Below are positions 1-6,726 of a stretch of DNA of 21,718 nucleotides, piece by piece. Source of the stretch: Candidatus Martarchaeota archaeon. Its GTDB lineage: Archaea; Micrarchaeota; Micrarchaeia; Micrarchaeales; Micrarchaeaceae. The translations under genes were made by a program, and so were the position numbers. Within the stretch, counting starts at the first letter, position 1; every line of letters begins with the position of its first letter. Location: contig JAMCYJ010000027.1 of assembly GCA_023474155.1 (NCBI GenBank), positions 1-21,718 on the forward strand, in the 5' to 3' direction. The notes under the pieces were generated by a model. That model worked only from the letters and a program-made list of their open reading frames with translations. It was not told the origin of the DNA and ran no database searches.

Positions 1-216
1 AATTATCCTTGCGAATACATAGCTTATGACAAAGTCCTTTTTTATTGGTTCATATTCAATGTTTTGGTAAGCTACAGTGCCGTTGCCAAGTGCTTCCTCT
101 ACTCTCATTTTCCCAAGGTTCAGGTATTTGAGGTTGTTAGGGTCTATAAACTCCGCGCCTATAATTTTTTTTGCCTCTTCTGAAAATGGGTACCTGTATG
201 CGAAGTCTATGTCCAT
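1..216 (-). CDS. priL: DNA primase large subunit PriL, N-terminal part (runs off the window edge)
   Basis: Only the first 72 codons are present; the reading frame is still open at base 1. The start is ATG at 216-214, preceded by GTGGAT and a three-base gap (GTA), the same start-site pattern seen in most genes of this window. The residues after the start contain a YPFSEEAKKII stretch and, around residues 55-72, a run ending in SYVFARII. Archaeal PriL proteins have a YPF...A motif near the N-terminus and an SY.(L/F)AR.(L/I) helix at this distance. PriL pairs with the catalytic PriS to make RNA primers for replication and carries a C-terminal Fe-S domain, which would lie outside this window. It is the last gene seen in the minus-strand run from aIF2-beta. 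The identification rests on a short N-terminal stretch, so it is moderate. Confidence 0.6.
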   Translation of the reverse strand, partial: MDIDFAYRYPFSEEAKKIIGAEFIDPNNLKYLNLGKMRVEEALGNGTVAYQNIEYEPIKKDFVISYVFARII

Positions 217-227
217 TACATCCACAT

Positions 228-383
228 CTAAGAAAGCTTATTGTTTGAATTACAGGAAAAATAAATTAATATACCTGAATCTCTATCGCAGCGGAAATTC
301 TCCGCATTCTTGATAAGCGCAAACTTGTAAAAGGCTTTCCGCGCCGATACGAAGTTGTAAAACCCCTTGTTGTTTTGCAACAT
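228..383 (-). CDS. Hypothetical 51-aa protein upstream of priL
   Basis: A short open frame runs from ATG at 383-381 to TAG at 230-228, ending 11 bases before the priL start. The product is rich in Lys, Asn, Tyr and Phe and starts MLQNNKGFYNF; I recognise no family and see no signal peptide or metal motif. A TGATGG followed by three bases precedes the ATG, a weak version of the local start pattern. Tight spacing to priL is the main support. It could equally be an untranslated leader of priL, so confidence is low. The rest of 217-454 shows no other convincing gene. Confidence 0.25.
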   Translation of the reverse strand: MLQNNKGFYNFVSARKAFYKFALIKNAENFRCDRDSGILIYFSCNSNNKLS

Positions 384-454
384 AATCCATCAACTTATGA
401 AAAGTACACGGCTTTTAGTTATAGCAGTTTATTCTACTCTGTTGCCATTTATTG

Positions 455-955
455 TCATTTGACTTTCAGCACGGCCCTTGCTTGATCCACATGGCTGAAG
501 CCTGAAAGTGTGTCAGTGTAGTTCACGTTTATGTATCCCTGAAATGCCTGCCCAATCACGCCTGTAAAAACTGTCGAATTTTCATAGCATTTGAGAGATG
601 CTGAATAATTGTCCCCTATACCAAGTTGCACGCCAGGCGCAATGCTGTTGCTGAAGTCCGCGGCATTGCTATTGCAATTTATTGCGTTTACCGCGATCGG
701 GAACTGGCCGTAATTTGTTATTTCAAAATTCAGGCTTCCGTTCGCGAGCAATTCTGGATTGGTGCATCCAAGGCTTGATGACGTGAATTCGCAGAAGGTC
801 TTCACGAATGTAGACGAGTTGAATATCCCAAGCATATACAGCGCTGCAAGAACGACTGCGATGATGAGTATTGCCCAGCCGTATGTCATCAGGTATTCCA
901 TTGCGCTCTGCGCCTTTTGCGCCTGCTTTTTGCTTGTTGGCTCTTGCGTTTGCAT
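455..955 (-). CDS. Class III signal peptide (type IV pilin-like) protein
   Basis: A 166-aa protein. Its start is ATG at 955-953 because GGGGAT lies three bases upstream and because the frame upstream overlaps the aIF1A gene. Residues 13-20 read QKAQSAME, followed by a hydrophobic helix (about residues 24-45). This is the archaeal class III signal peptide layout, a basic leader then Q-S-x-x-E-Y, which is normally cut just before the Gln by a prepilin-type peptidase such as EppA. The mature protein would then have an N-terminal helix that packs into a pilus-like filament or anchors it. The rest is rich in Asn, Ser and Cys with several N-x-S/T sites, as expected of an exported domain. It starts 23 bases after the aIF1A stop, so the two are probably co-transcribed. 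Which filament it belongs to is not visible. Confidence 0.75.
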   Translation of the reverse strand: MQTQEPTSKKQAQKAQSAMEYLMTYGWAILIIAVVLAALYMLGIFNSSTFVKTFCEFTSSSLGCTNPELLANGSLNFEITNYGQFPIAVNAINCNSNAADFSNSIAPGVQLGIGDNYSASLKCYENSTVFTGVIGQAFQGYINVNYTDTLSGFSHVDQARAVLKVK

Positions 956-978
956 TTTATCCCCTGATAATATATAAA

Positions 979-1323
979 TTAGATATTCAAGCTTTTTGTA
1001 TCCCTCAGCTTGTTTACCTCTATAAAAGAATACTTGTAAATGATGTCCCCTCTCACATCGCTCTGGACTGTCCATGGTTTTATAATAACGACGTCGTTCA
1101 GCTTTACAAGGAATCTCCTCTTGAATCTTCCAGGGACTCCGCAGATCCTCTCCTTGCCGTCGCTGCAGTTGATGTTGAACTTTGTTGCGCCGAGCAGTTT
1201 CGTGACCCTGCCGAGCAGCTCTTCGCCGTAGGGAAGTCTCAGTCTTTGGAACTGTTGTTCTTCATGGCCTTTGCCCTTGCCCCTTCCTCCTCTATTCCCT
1301 CCGTGAAATCTTTTCCCGTAAAT
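979..1323 (-). CDS. eif1a: Translation initiation factor aIF1A, apparent ATT start
   Basis: The frame encodes a clear aIF1A of about 114 aa. It has a basic Gly/Arg-rich tail (RGGRGKGKG, residues 11-19), then an OB fold with RLRLPYGEELLGRV, the GVPGRFKRR segment (DGKxRxGxIPGRxxxR in the family) and the KPWTVQSD motif. aIF1A binds the ribosomal A site with aIF1 and helps select the start codon. The frame contains no ATG, GTG or TTG between the aIF2-beta stop (TGA, 1341-1339) and the conserved domain. GGTGGT (1332-1327) plus three bases points to ATT at 1323-1321 as the start. The gene lies in the same frame as aIF2-beta, directly after its stop, so they form an operon. Alternatives are readthrough of the TGA to make a fusion, or a base error in the sequence. 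The family call is near certain; the start is inferred. Confidence 0.92.
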   Translation of the reverse strand: MYGKRFHGGNRGGRGKGKGHEEQQFQRLRLPYGEELLGRVTKLLGATKFNINCSDGKERICGVPGRFKRRFLVKLNDVVIIKPWTVQSDVRGDIIYKYSFIEVNKLRDTKSLNI

Positions 1324-1332
1324 ATTACCACC
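1321..1332 (-). promoter_or_regulatory. Ribosome binding site and non-canonical ATT start of aIF1A
   Basis: On the minus strand the order is GGTGGT (1332-1327), AAT (1326-1324), ATT (1323-1321). The same motif-plus-three-bases arrangement precedes the starts of aIF2-beta, the pilin-like gene, priL, aEF-1-beta and others here, so it decides the start. Only TAT TTA GGT GGT AAT separate the upstream in-frame stop from the ATT, and none of these is a usual start codon. Confidence 0.7.
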
Positions 1333-1338
1333 TAAATA

Positions 1339-1761
1339 TCAATAGTGCTTTACCCCGTACCTTGCGCCGCATGCCTCGCATATGAAGTTGTACATTCCGC
1401 CGCCCATTACCTCAAGGCGCGAATCCGGCTTGTGGCATTCCTTGCATATGACGTACATATTGAAATACTTTTCAATCCGCCTATCAAGGTCGTCTGTGTT
1501 GAACTTCCCGTTTATTATCAGCCTCTGCTCCTCTGCATTGACAGGCACTCCGAGCTCCTTGCTCAGGTACCTTGCGATTTCGACCACTTTGCGTCTTGCC
1601 ATGTCAGCAATGACAGCGATGTTCTTTATTATAGTCTTATTTCCCTCGATGAAATCCTCTGTCTTAGGTATCTTGAAGTCTGAAACGTCCGCGGCAAGGT
1701 TCGGCCCTTTTGAGAGCGCCCTATCTAAAAGCCTGAAATACTCTTTCTCATTGTCTGACAC
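1339..1761 (-). CDS. eif2b: Translation initiation factor aIF2 subunit beta
   Basis: A 140-aa protein matching full-length archaeal aIF2-beta. The N-terminal helix (residues 1-20) docks on aIF2-gamma in known structures. The central domain includes KNIAVIADMARRK and KELGVPVNAE, and the C-terminal zinc ribbon has C106, C109, C128 and C131. As part of the aIF2 heterotrimer it helps deliver Met-tRNAi to the small ribosomal subunit. The start is GTG at 1761-1759, preceded by GGTGCG and three bases. An ATG just upstream is out of frame and would make only three codons, and it sits within the binding site. It is the first gene of the minus-strand run and its TGA stop is followed in the same frame by aIF1A. 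An AT-rich stretch with TTTATAA near 1814-1820 is a plausible TATA element about 60 bases upstream. Confidence 0.95.
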   Translation of the reverse strand: MSDNEKEYFRLLDRALSKGPNLAADVSDFKIPKTEDFIEGNKTIIKNIAVIADMARRKVVEIARYLSKELGVPVNAEEQRLIINGKFNTDDLDRRIEKYFNMYVICKECHKPDSRLEVMGGGMYNFICEACGARYGVKHY

Positions 1762-2042
1762 TATCGCACCATTGTTTTTGCTTATCTATCCGGTTATAAC
1801 TCAAAAAAGCAAATTATAAATAAATTATAAATAAATTAAAAATAAATAAATTAAATTAAGATATACATTATCTTAATTCTTTCTGTTTTTTGCAGTACTT
1901 CAAGATCTGCACTTCGATGATGAAACACAGGATTTAGGGATATTTAGCAGGGCATTCCGCATAGACCCATTTTTATAAATTCCAATGTAATTCTGCCTAT
2001 GCTTATGAGGGCATTTTCAAAGATGCGCGATCTTAGGCGCGC
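1762..2042. other. AT-rich gap between aIF2-beta promoter and nuoH 3' end
   Basis: No convincing gene in either direction. The part near 1805-1860 is nearly all A/T and holds repeated ATAAATAAATT-like blocks that can serve as TATA elements for aIF2-beta. Next to the nuoH stop a GCGCG/CGCGC inverted pair (2025-2029 with 2038-2042) could form a small hairpin in the nuoH transcript end. Only a nine-codon frame follows the TTTATAAAA-like sequence near 1970-1980 on the minus strand. Confidence 0.5.
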
Positions 2043-3101
2043 TTATTTTATAAATAAGACAAATGTTATCAGCAGATTGAGCACCGAAAGAGGAAGCAGC
2101 CAGTTCCACCCAAGCCTCATTATCTTATCTATTCTCATTCTTACCATTGTCGCCCTTATGATTACGATGAATAATGTCAGCAGCACGACCTTTGCAAGAA
2201 TCCATGCGGCAGGAGGAAAGAAGGAAGGGCCTATCCACCCTCCAAGGAACAGAATAGATACCAAAAGCGTACCTATGAACATTCTTGTGTAGTCTATGAA
2301 TAGTACAAGCGCGTAGTACGGGGCGCTCACATCGTTCAGCCAGCCCGCGATCAGCTCGCTATCCGCTTCCCTTAGGTCGAACGGCTGTCTCTCGAGCTCT
2401 GCAAGCAATGTTATGAAAAACACTGCAAATCCTATCGGCATGAGCAAAATGAACCAGTGCGCGCTTTGCGCGCCGACTATAGAATAGAATCCAAACCCCC
2501 CTGAAAGCGCGACTATCGGCACCAGCGAAATCAGCATAGGTATTTCATATCCTGCCATCATAAGCACTGATCTCTGCGCGCTTATCGATGAGAATTTGTT
2601 TCCGCTGGCCCATGCGACAAGGAACATTAAGAGGGGCATGAACGAAAGCAGGGCAAATACAATGATGAGGCCGAGGCTGGTATTAATCCCCACGAACCCG
2701 CTGCTTAAAGGTATAAATATTAATATGAAAAACAGAAGCGCGAATATGGCAGGCACTATTGTAGGGAATATCCTGTCCGCGTCGTTAGGCACTATGTTCT
2801 CCTTGGCAAGAAGCTTTACAAGGTCAGCGAAATTTTGCAGGAATCCGAATTTTCCGACGTAAGTAGGGCCGTGCCTCGACTGCATCCTTGCCATCAGCTT
2901 CCTCTCTGCCCAGCTCATCACGTACGTGTACAAGGAGTCTATCAGGGACAGCACAACAAGGAATATTATTGCAGCTGCGACTAATGCGATAGCCCATGCA
3001 TATTGAAAAGGATACTGGACATGCAGGATTCCTGATGCTGCGCGTAGCGCGCTGTCCGCATAATTATAATATTGCGATATTGCCTGCGAATTGATATGCA
3101 T
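2043..3101 (-). CDS. nuoH: NADH-quinone oxidoreductase subunit H (complex I membrane subunit)
   Basis: A 352-aa integral membrane protein with about eight hydrophobic helices. Family motifs are in order: AERK (65-68), QSRHGPTYVGKFGFLQNFAD (74-93) followed by VKLLAKE, and the acidic loop LERQPFDLREADSEL (236-250). NuoH (ND1) sits at the junction of the membrane arm and the quinone pocket of complex I; the FDL.EA.sEL loop lines the quinone channel. Length fits the family. The start is ATG 3101; no strong ribosome binding site is visible, and a TTTTATAAAA box only about 10 bases upstream is too close to be a usual promoter for this start. No other complex I gene is in the window. Neighbours are unrelated, so the rest of the complex must be elsewhere if it is present. 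Confidence 0.93.
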   Translation of the reverse strand: MHINSQAISQYYNYADSALRAASGILHVQYPFQYAWAIALVAAAIIFLVVLSLIDSLYTYVMSWAERKLMARMQSRHGPTYVGKFGFLQNFADLVKLLAKENIVPNDADRIFPTIVPAIFALLFFILIFIPLSSGFVGINTSLGLIIVFALLSFMPLLMFLVAWASGNKFSSISAQRSVLMMAGYEIPMLISLVPIVALSGGFGFYSIVGAQSAHWFILLMPIGFAVFFITLLAELERQPFDLREADSELIAGWLNDVSAPYYALVLFIDYTRMFIGTLLVSILFLGGWIGPSFFPPAAWILAKVVLLTLFIVIIRATMVRMRIDKIMRLGWNWLLPLSVLNLLITFVLFIK

Positions 3102-3471
3102 AAACTCTTTTATAAAATTTGATTCTCTGTACCAAATCCATTGATTCGGCGCACTCCTTTATTAAGTATTCAGATGACTTGAAAATTCATAAATCTTTTC
3201 AATAATTCCTCAGCTGTTCAGGTTGAGCCCTCGCCGCAATTAAATTGAATCTTGCATTTTGCAAAACAAATGCTGCCGGGATATATTTTCCATCGCATCG
3301 CGCAGGCGATGTTTTATCTTCTTTGCCAAAATTATTTTCATTTCTTTCCCAGCCCTGCCATCATCCATATGGGAGAAATGATCTAACCAACTTTGGTACT
3401 ATTTAAAGCGAATTGCAGAATAAAAATAAGAATAATATATATAGTATAAACTATAAATAAAAATAGATTTT
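3102..3471. other. Gap of 370 bases between nuoH and the restriction gene
   Basis: I see no gene here. One small hairpin is possible: CATCGC at 3291-3296 pairs with GCGATG at 3306-3311, followed by GTTTTATCTT. The last 50 bases are A/T-rich and hold the promoter of the restriction nuclease gene. Confidence 0.45.
3445..3450 (+). promoter_or_regulatory. TATA box of the restriction nuclease gene
   Basis: TATAAA lies about 24 bases upstream of the ATG at 3472, the distance that puts transcription start at or next to the start codon. No GGTGAT-like site precedes this ATG, which agrees with a leaderless message. Other TATA-like runs flank it (3434-3441, 3451-3460), so the exact box is uncertain. 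Confidence 0.45.
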
Positions 3472-4173
3472 ATGTTAGGCTACAGAAAAATGCTTGATAA
3501 AATAAGAGCCATAAAGAAACTTAATTACGTTAAAACACACAGGACTGGCAATACTGGTATAGGAAAGACATTAGAGGATTTATTAAGTATAACTGAAAAT
3601 AACATCCCTGGTCCGAATGGCAGAATGATAGAGCTAAAATCCGCACGAACCAATACGTCAAGCATGCTTACACTGTTTACGAAATCGCCTATGCCTGCTA
3701 AGGCTAATTCTCTGCTTCTTAACAAGGTAGGTTATAAATCAAGGAGCAGAAAGAAAGAACTGCACACGACTTTGAATGCTTTGGCCTTTAATAATATCAA
3801 GGGAAAGAAAGGATTAAAAATAAGCGTTAAAGGAAACAAGCTGGTTATCATTGATACGAAAGGCAATGAATATGGCTATTGAGACAAGAAGACGCTAAAG
3901 CAATCATTCGAAAGAAAGCTGCCTAAGATAGTCTATGTAAAAGCTGAATCAAAAGGGAAAGGTCAGAACGAAGAATTTTGGTACAATGAGGCGTGGCTAC
4001 TCAATGGCTTTAGCTTCATTAATTTCATAAAGCTGATAAATGACGGAGTAATACTTGTAGACATTAGGATAGGCCAGTATTCCGACGGCAGACCGCATGA
4101 TCATGGAACTGGATTTAGAGTAAGCCCAAAAAAGCTTGATATGTGCTTTAGCAGCAGGAAGCGGATAGTTTAA
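3472..4173 (+). pseudogene. MvaI/BcnI-family type II restriction endonuclease, broken by an in-frame TGA
   Basis: The first 136 codons contain RTGNTGIGKTLEDLL (24-38), IELKSAR (53-59) and LTLFTKSP (66-73), the hallmarks of the MvaI/BcnI nuclease family. These enzymes cut within CC(W or S)GG-type sites. After TGA at 3880-3882 the same frame continues for 96 sense codons to TAA at 4171-4173. It encodes further family-like sequence: EEFWYNEAWLLNGFSF, then VDIRIGQYSDGRPHDHGTGF. The stop falls in YGY-stop-DKK, where Trp (TGG) would fit. The known MvaI active site is D-x4-E-x-K; here it reads N49-x4-E54-x-K56, so the first acid is Asn. With both lesions the nuclease is very probably dead. The gene converges on its methyltransferase, with a 4-base overlap at the 3' ends. 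Confidence 0.8.
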
Positions 4174-5081
4174 TTGGTCGTTGGCTTCCAGAAATCTAGT
4201 ATATATTCAAAAGTAGTGCCTAGTGTTATGTAGTTGCTAGGCCAACCAAATATTCCAACGCCATTAACTAGATTATGTTTATCCCAAATTATTATGTTTC
4301 TTAGTTCAAAACCTACCCTTTCCATAGCTTGTATTACGAATATATGCGTAGGGATGCGCTTGTTTTCCAACCACAAATCATTAAGGTTTATTACACAATG
4401 GCCGCGTGGCTTCATGAGCGGAAAAATGCCCCTGTATATATCTTCTATGGCCTCTGAAAACTGCGGAACTTCCATTGTTCCTAAATCCCGTTTATCATTA
4501 GAATATTGCTGTACTTTCATAAAGTGCTCGTTTTCTCTCAAATCAGCTCGCATGCTTTTATTTAGTCTAGGCTTGTTAAGCATGTTGGCATAAGGAGGGG
4601 AGGTAATGCAAAGTTTAATGCTCTCAGGTTCAAGATATTGAGGTATATTTTTAGCATCGTCGCATATTGGTATCTGTCGAGTTTCTTTGTTCAAGCTAGT
4701 CTGCTTTAGGCGTTTCTTAGCTACTTCTATGTATTCTTTTTTTAAATCAAAGCCGACTGCATTTCTACTCAAATTTTTAGCGGCAAGAAGCGTCGTACCG
4801 GTTCCTACAAATGGGTCTAAAACTAGTTCTCCTTTATGTGTAAATAGCTCTATGCACTTTGAAGGCAGAGCTATCGGGTACATTGCAGGGTGGATATTTT
4901 TGTCTCTTAAATCCTCTTTAGTGTAATAAAATTCCCAAACAGCAACTTGCCCCTTTACCCATTCTTTAGGGCTCAGGCAATTTATGTGATTGGTCTTGCA
5001 ATTACAGGTCTTGGTGCAATTTATCTTTAACTTTTCGACTTTGCTTTTTTGTAATATCTGTGTACTGTGTAGGTTGTTCAT
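4170..5081 (-). CDS. Site-specific DNA methyltransferase (probably N4-cytosine), partner of the broken nuclease
   Basis: A 303-aa intact protein. Residues 89-97 are DPFVGTGTT, the S-adenosylmethionine binding motif I, with GFDLKKEYIEVAKKR (110-124) after it. Residues 161-164 are SPPY, the catalytic motif IV form usual in N4-cytosine methyltransferases. The N-terminus is Cys-rich (C22, C26, C28, C35) and may bind a metal. The gene faces the MvaI/BcnI-like nuclease, whose known relatives pair with N4-cytosine methyltransferases, so a CCNGG-type target is likely but not proven. It has no GGTGAT-type start site, unlike the native genes, which fits acquisition by transfer. Because the nuclease is broken, this now looks like an orphan methyltransferase that could still mark the genome. 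The start ATG 5081 lies inside an inverted repeat. Confidence 0.88.
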   Translation of the reverse strand: MNNLHSTQILQKSKVEKLKINCTKTCNCKTNHINCLSPKEWVKGQVAVWEFYYTKEDLRDKNIHPAMYPIALPSKCIELFTHKGELVLDPFVGTGTTLLAAKNLSRNAVGFDLKKEYIEVAKKRLKQTSLNKETRQIPICDDAKNIPQYLEPESIKLCITSPPYANMLNKPRLNKSMRADLRENEHFMKVQQYSNDKRDLGTMEVPQFSEAIEDIYRGIFPLMKPRGHCVINLNDLWLENKRIPTHIFVIQAMERVGFELRNIIIWDKHNLVNGVGIFGWPSNYITLGTTFEYILDFWKPTTN

Positions 5082-5088
5082 GTGAACA
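5075..5088. repeat. Inverted repeat over the methyltransferase start codon
   Basis: TGTTCA (5075-5080) and TGAACA (5083-5088) are separated by TG and cover the ATG at 5081-5079. It could be a repressor site or, in the message, a short hairpin hiding the start codon. Either would control methyltransferase dose; there is no direct evidence. Confidence 0.35.
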
Positions 5089-5275
5089 GCTTTGAGTATT
5101 AAACACTTTTCAATATACCTAATATTTCTGTTTAAATATCCTTATATAATTTGCTATAATTAAGTAGAATTTCTGATGCATCTCTCTTTCAGAAGTGGGA
5201 AGGGTAGATTTATAACCCAAAACACAAAGTGTCAACTTGAATCAGAGTAAATAATTAGTGTTTAAAAATGAGTTA

Positions 5276-5327
5276 GTTACGCGTAACGCCGAAAACACGA
5301 ATCGCAATGAAATTAAGTAATTTCATT
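5276..5327. repeat. Two palindromes upstream of the 43-aa ORF
   Basis: GTTACGCGTAAC (5276-5287) is a perfect 12-base palindrome. It is followed by AATGAAATT (5306-5314), loop AAGT, and AATTTCATT (5319-5327), a perfect 9-base-pair inverted repeat. They lie in the otherwise gene-free stretch 5082-5341, 15 bases before the small membrane ORF. They could be operator sites or a transcript hairpin. The rest of that stretch holds A/T-rich promoter-like sequence for the methyltransferase and nothing else I can name. Confidence 0.4.
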
Positions 5328-5341
5328 AAAATAATAGAGCA

Positions 5342-5473
5342 ATGGTAGACTGGGCGATGATTAAAGACCCGCATTCCATTGCAATATTAATTCTTTATGT
5401 GATTTACTTGTTGTATGCTTTTGTAACCTTCGTCGTCTTTATATTGATAATAATTTGCTTTTTTGCGGGCTGA
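5342..5473 (+). CDS. Putative 43-aa single-pass membrane protein
   Basis: ATG at 5342-5344 opens a frame of 43 codons ending in TGA at 5471-5473. The product starts MVDWAMIKDPHS and is then almost entirely hydrophobic (about residues 13-42) with aromatic residues, as in a single transmembrane helix. No family is recognised. No local-style ribosome binding site is visible; two palindromes lie just upstream. It converges on the alcohol dehydrogenase gene, ending 8 bases from that gene's stop. It may be a toxin-like or regulatory small membrane peptide, or chance; hydrophobic composition alone is weak support in A/T-rich DNA. Confidence 0.35.
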   Translation: MVDWAMIKDPHSIAILILYVIYLLYAFVTFVVFILIIICFFAG

Positions 5474-5481
5474 CGCGAGAT

Positions 5482-6510
5482 TTATGAAATTTTCAAAACC
5501 TTGGCGCCGAAAATTTTTTTATTTTTTATTTCATTTAAAGCAATATTTGCTTCGTCCAACTTAACAATTTGAATTTTCGGTTTAATATCGTGATTAAACG
5601 CAATCTGCAAAACTTCTTTGATATCGTTAAAGGTCACATTTGCAACCGATTTTATCCCTTTTTCCATCCATAAATCTCTTGAATAATCTATATTTATGAG
5701 ATAATTTTTATCGAAATCCTCTTTTCTTATATTATTAATTACAAGCTTCCCGTTCGGCTTTAAATGTTTTAAAACTTCTACAATGGGCGTCCAAACAGGC
5801 GTTGTATCTATAATTGCGTTTAACTTTTCGGCTGGAATTTCCTGAATATCGCCGCACCAGTATGCACCAAGCTCTATGGCAAGTTTTCTTTCAATTTCCG
5901 ATCTTGCAAAGACAAACATTTTTAAATCGGGATAAATTGCTTTTGCTATTTTTAAAACTAAATGATTTGAAGCTCCAAATCCGAGAAAACCTAAATTCAT
6001 TTTATCTTTAATGTTTGTTAATTTTAAAGCCCTGTATCCAACGGCGCCTGCGCATAGTAATGGCGAAACTTCTTCATCGCTAAAATTTTCAGGAATCAAT
6101 GCAGCGTAATTCTCGTTTATTTTCGTATATTCGGCATAGCCGCCGTCTACATCTTTTCCGGTTGCGATAAACTTCGGGCATAAATTTTCAAAACCGCTCC
6201 TGCAATATTCACATTTACCGCAGGCGGAATTAATCCAGCCGATTCCTACCCTGTCACCTATTTTAAGTTTTTTTACCTCGCTTCCAGTTTCGATTACTCT
6301 TCCGACTATTTGATGACCCGGTATAACGGGTAGATTAATAGGTTTAATCCTGCCCTCGATTTCGTCTAACTCGGTATGGCAGACCGCGCAGGCATTTACC
6401 TTAACCAACACCTCGTTTTTGTTAATTTCCGGCGTTCTAACGTCTATATAAGATAAAGAGGCTTTATTTATTTTTAAATCGGATATTTTTTTTAATACCA
6501 TTGATTTCAT
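5482..6510 (-). CDS. Zinc-dependent alcohol dehydrogenase (medium-chain family), probably acquired from bacteria
   Basis: A 342-aa protein of normal length for the family. Catalytic zinc ligands are C44 (in CAVCHTELD), H66 (in PGHQIVG) and C153. The structural zinc site is C97, C100, C103 and C111. The NAD(P)-binding Rossmann fold starts at GFLGFGASNH (174-183). It should interconvert alcohols and aldehydes or ketones using NAD(P)H in the cytosol; substrate cannot be told. Its codons are markedly more A/T-rich than those of neighbours such as the 7596 gene. Its ribosome binding site is AAGGAG with a six-base gap, the bacterial arrangement, rather than the GGTGAT-plus-three used nearby. Together these suggest recent transfer from a bacterium. 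It has no operon partners here. Confidence 0.93.
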   Translation of the reverse strand: MKSMVLKKISDLKINKASLSYIDVRTPEINKNEVLVKVNACAVCHTELDEIEGRIKPINLPVIPGHQIVGRVIETGSEVKKLKIGDRVGIGWINSACGKCEYCRSGFENLCPKFIATGKDVDGGYAEYTKINENYAALIPENFSDEEVSPLLCAGAVGYRALKLTNIKDKMNLGFLGFGASNHLVLKIAKAIYPDLKMFVFARSEIERKLAIELGAYWCGDIQEIPAEKLNAIIDTTPVWTPIVEVLKHLKPNGKLVINNIRKEDFDKNYLINIDYSRDLWMEKGIKSVANVTFNDIKEVLQIAFNHDIKPKIQIVKLDEANIALNEIKNKKIFGAKVLKIS

Positions 6511-6516
6511 AAAAAT

Positions 6517-6522
6517 CTCCTT
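6517..6522 (-). promoter_or_regulatory. Bacterial-style ribosome binding site of the alcohol dehydrogenase
   Basis: AAGGAG on the minus strand is followed by six bases and ATG (6510-6508). This spacing and motif differ from the GGTGAT-like motif with three bases used by most genes here, and it supports foreign origin of the gene. Confidence 0.6.
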
Positions 6523-6642
6523 TTCGAAATAAAATCCTGATCAATTATAGCTATGACTTCACAGATTTTTATGGAATAAGAAACTATAAATTTATCTTTT
6601 ATTAGTTCTCGGAAATATTCAGTTAAATTATTATACCTTATT

Positions 6643-6692
6643 CAATAAATCATTATTCAATAAAGTAGTGGATTATCATCCAATAAATCATT
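6643..6692. repeat. Two direct copies of a 12-base repeat upstream of L40e
   Basis: CAATAAATCATT occurs at 6643-6654 and 6681-6692, 38 bases apart, with partial ATTCAATAAA copies between them. The stretch 6523-6726 has no gene. The copies could be regulator sites for L40e or simple A/T-rich repeats. Confidence 0.35.
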
Positions 6693-6726
6693 GACGTCTT
6701 ATAATTTTTATCAAAGGTGTTTTTAA

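Noticed and set aside
956..1075. Upstream extension of the pilin-like gene
   Set aside because: It overlaps the conserved 3' end of aIF1A. The binding site and class III signal peptide place the start at 955.
1751..1772. Three-codon upstream ORF before aIF2-beta (ATG GTG CGA TAG)
   Set aside because: Its bases are better explained as the GGTG-type ribosome binding site and three-base gap before the GTG start.
3110..3117. TTTTATAAAA as the nuoH promoter
   Set aside because: It is only about 10 bases from the ATG, too close for the usual archaeal distance of about 25, and no internal start is credible.
3880..3882. TGA read as Trp (a changed genetic code)
   Set aside because: Several intact genes here end in TGA, including aIF2-beta and the Zn-ribbon gene, and no other gene has an internal TGA at a conserved Trp.
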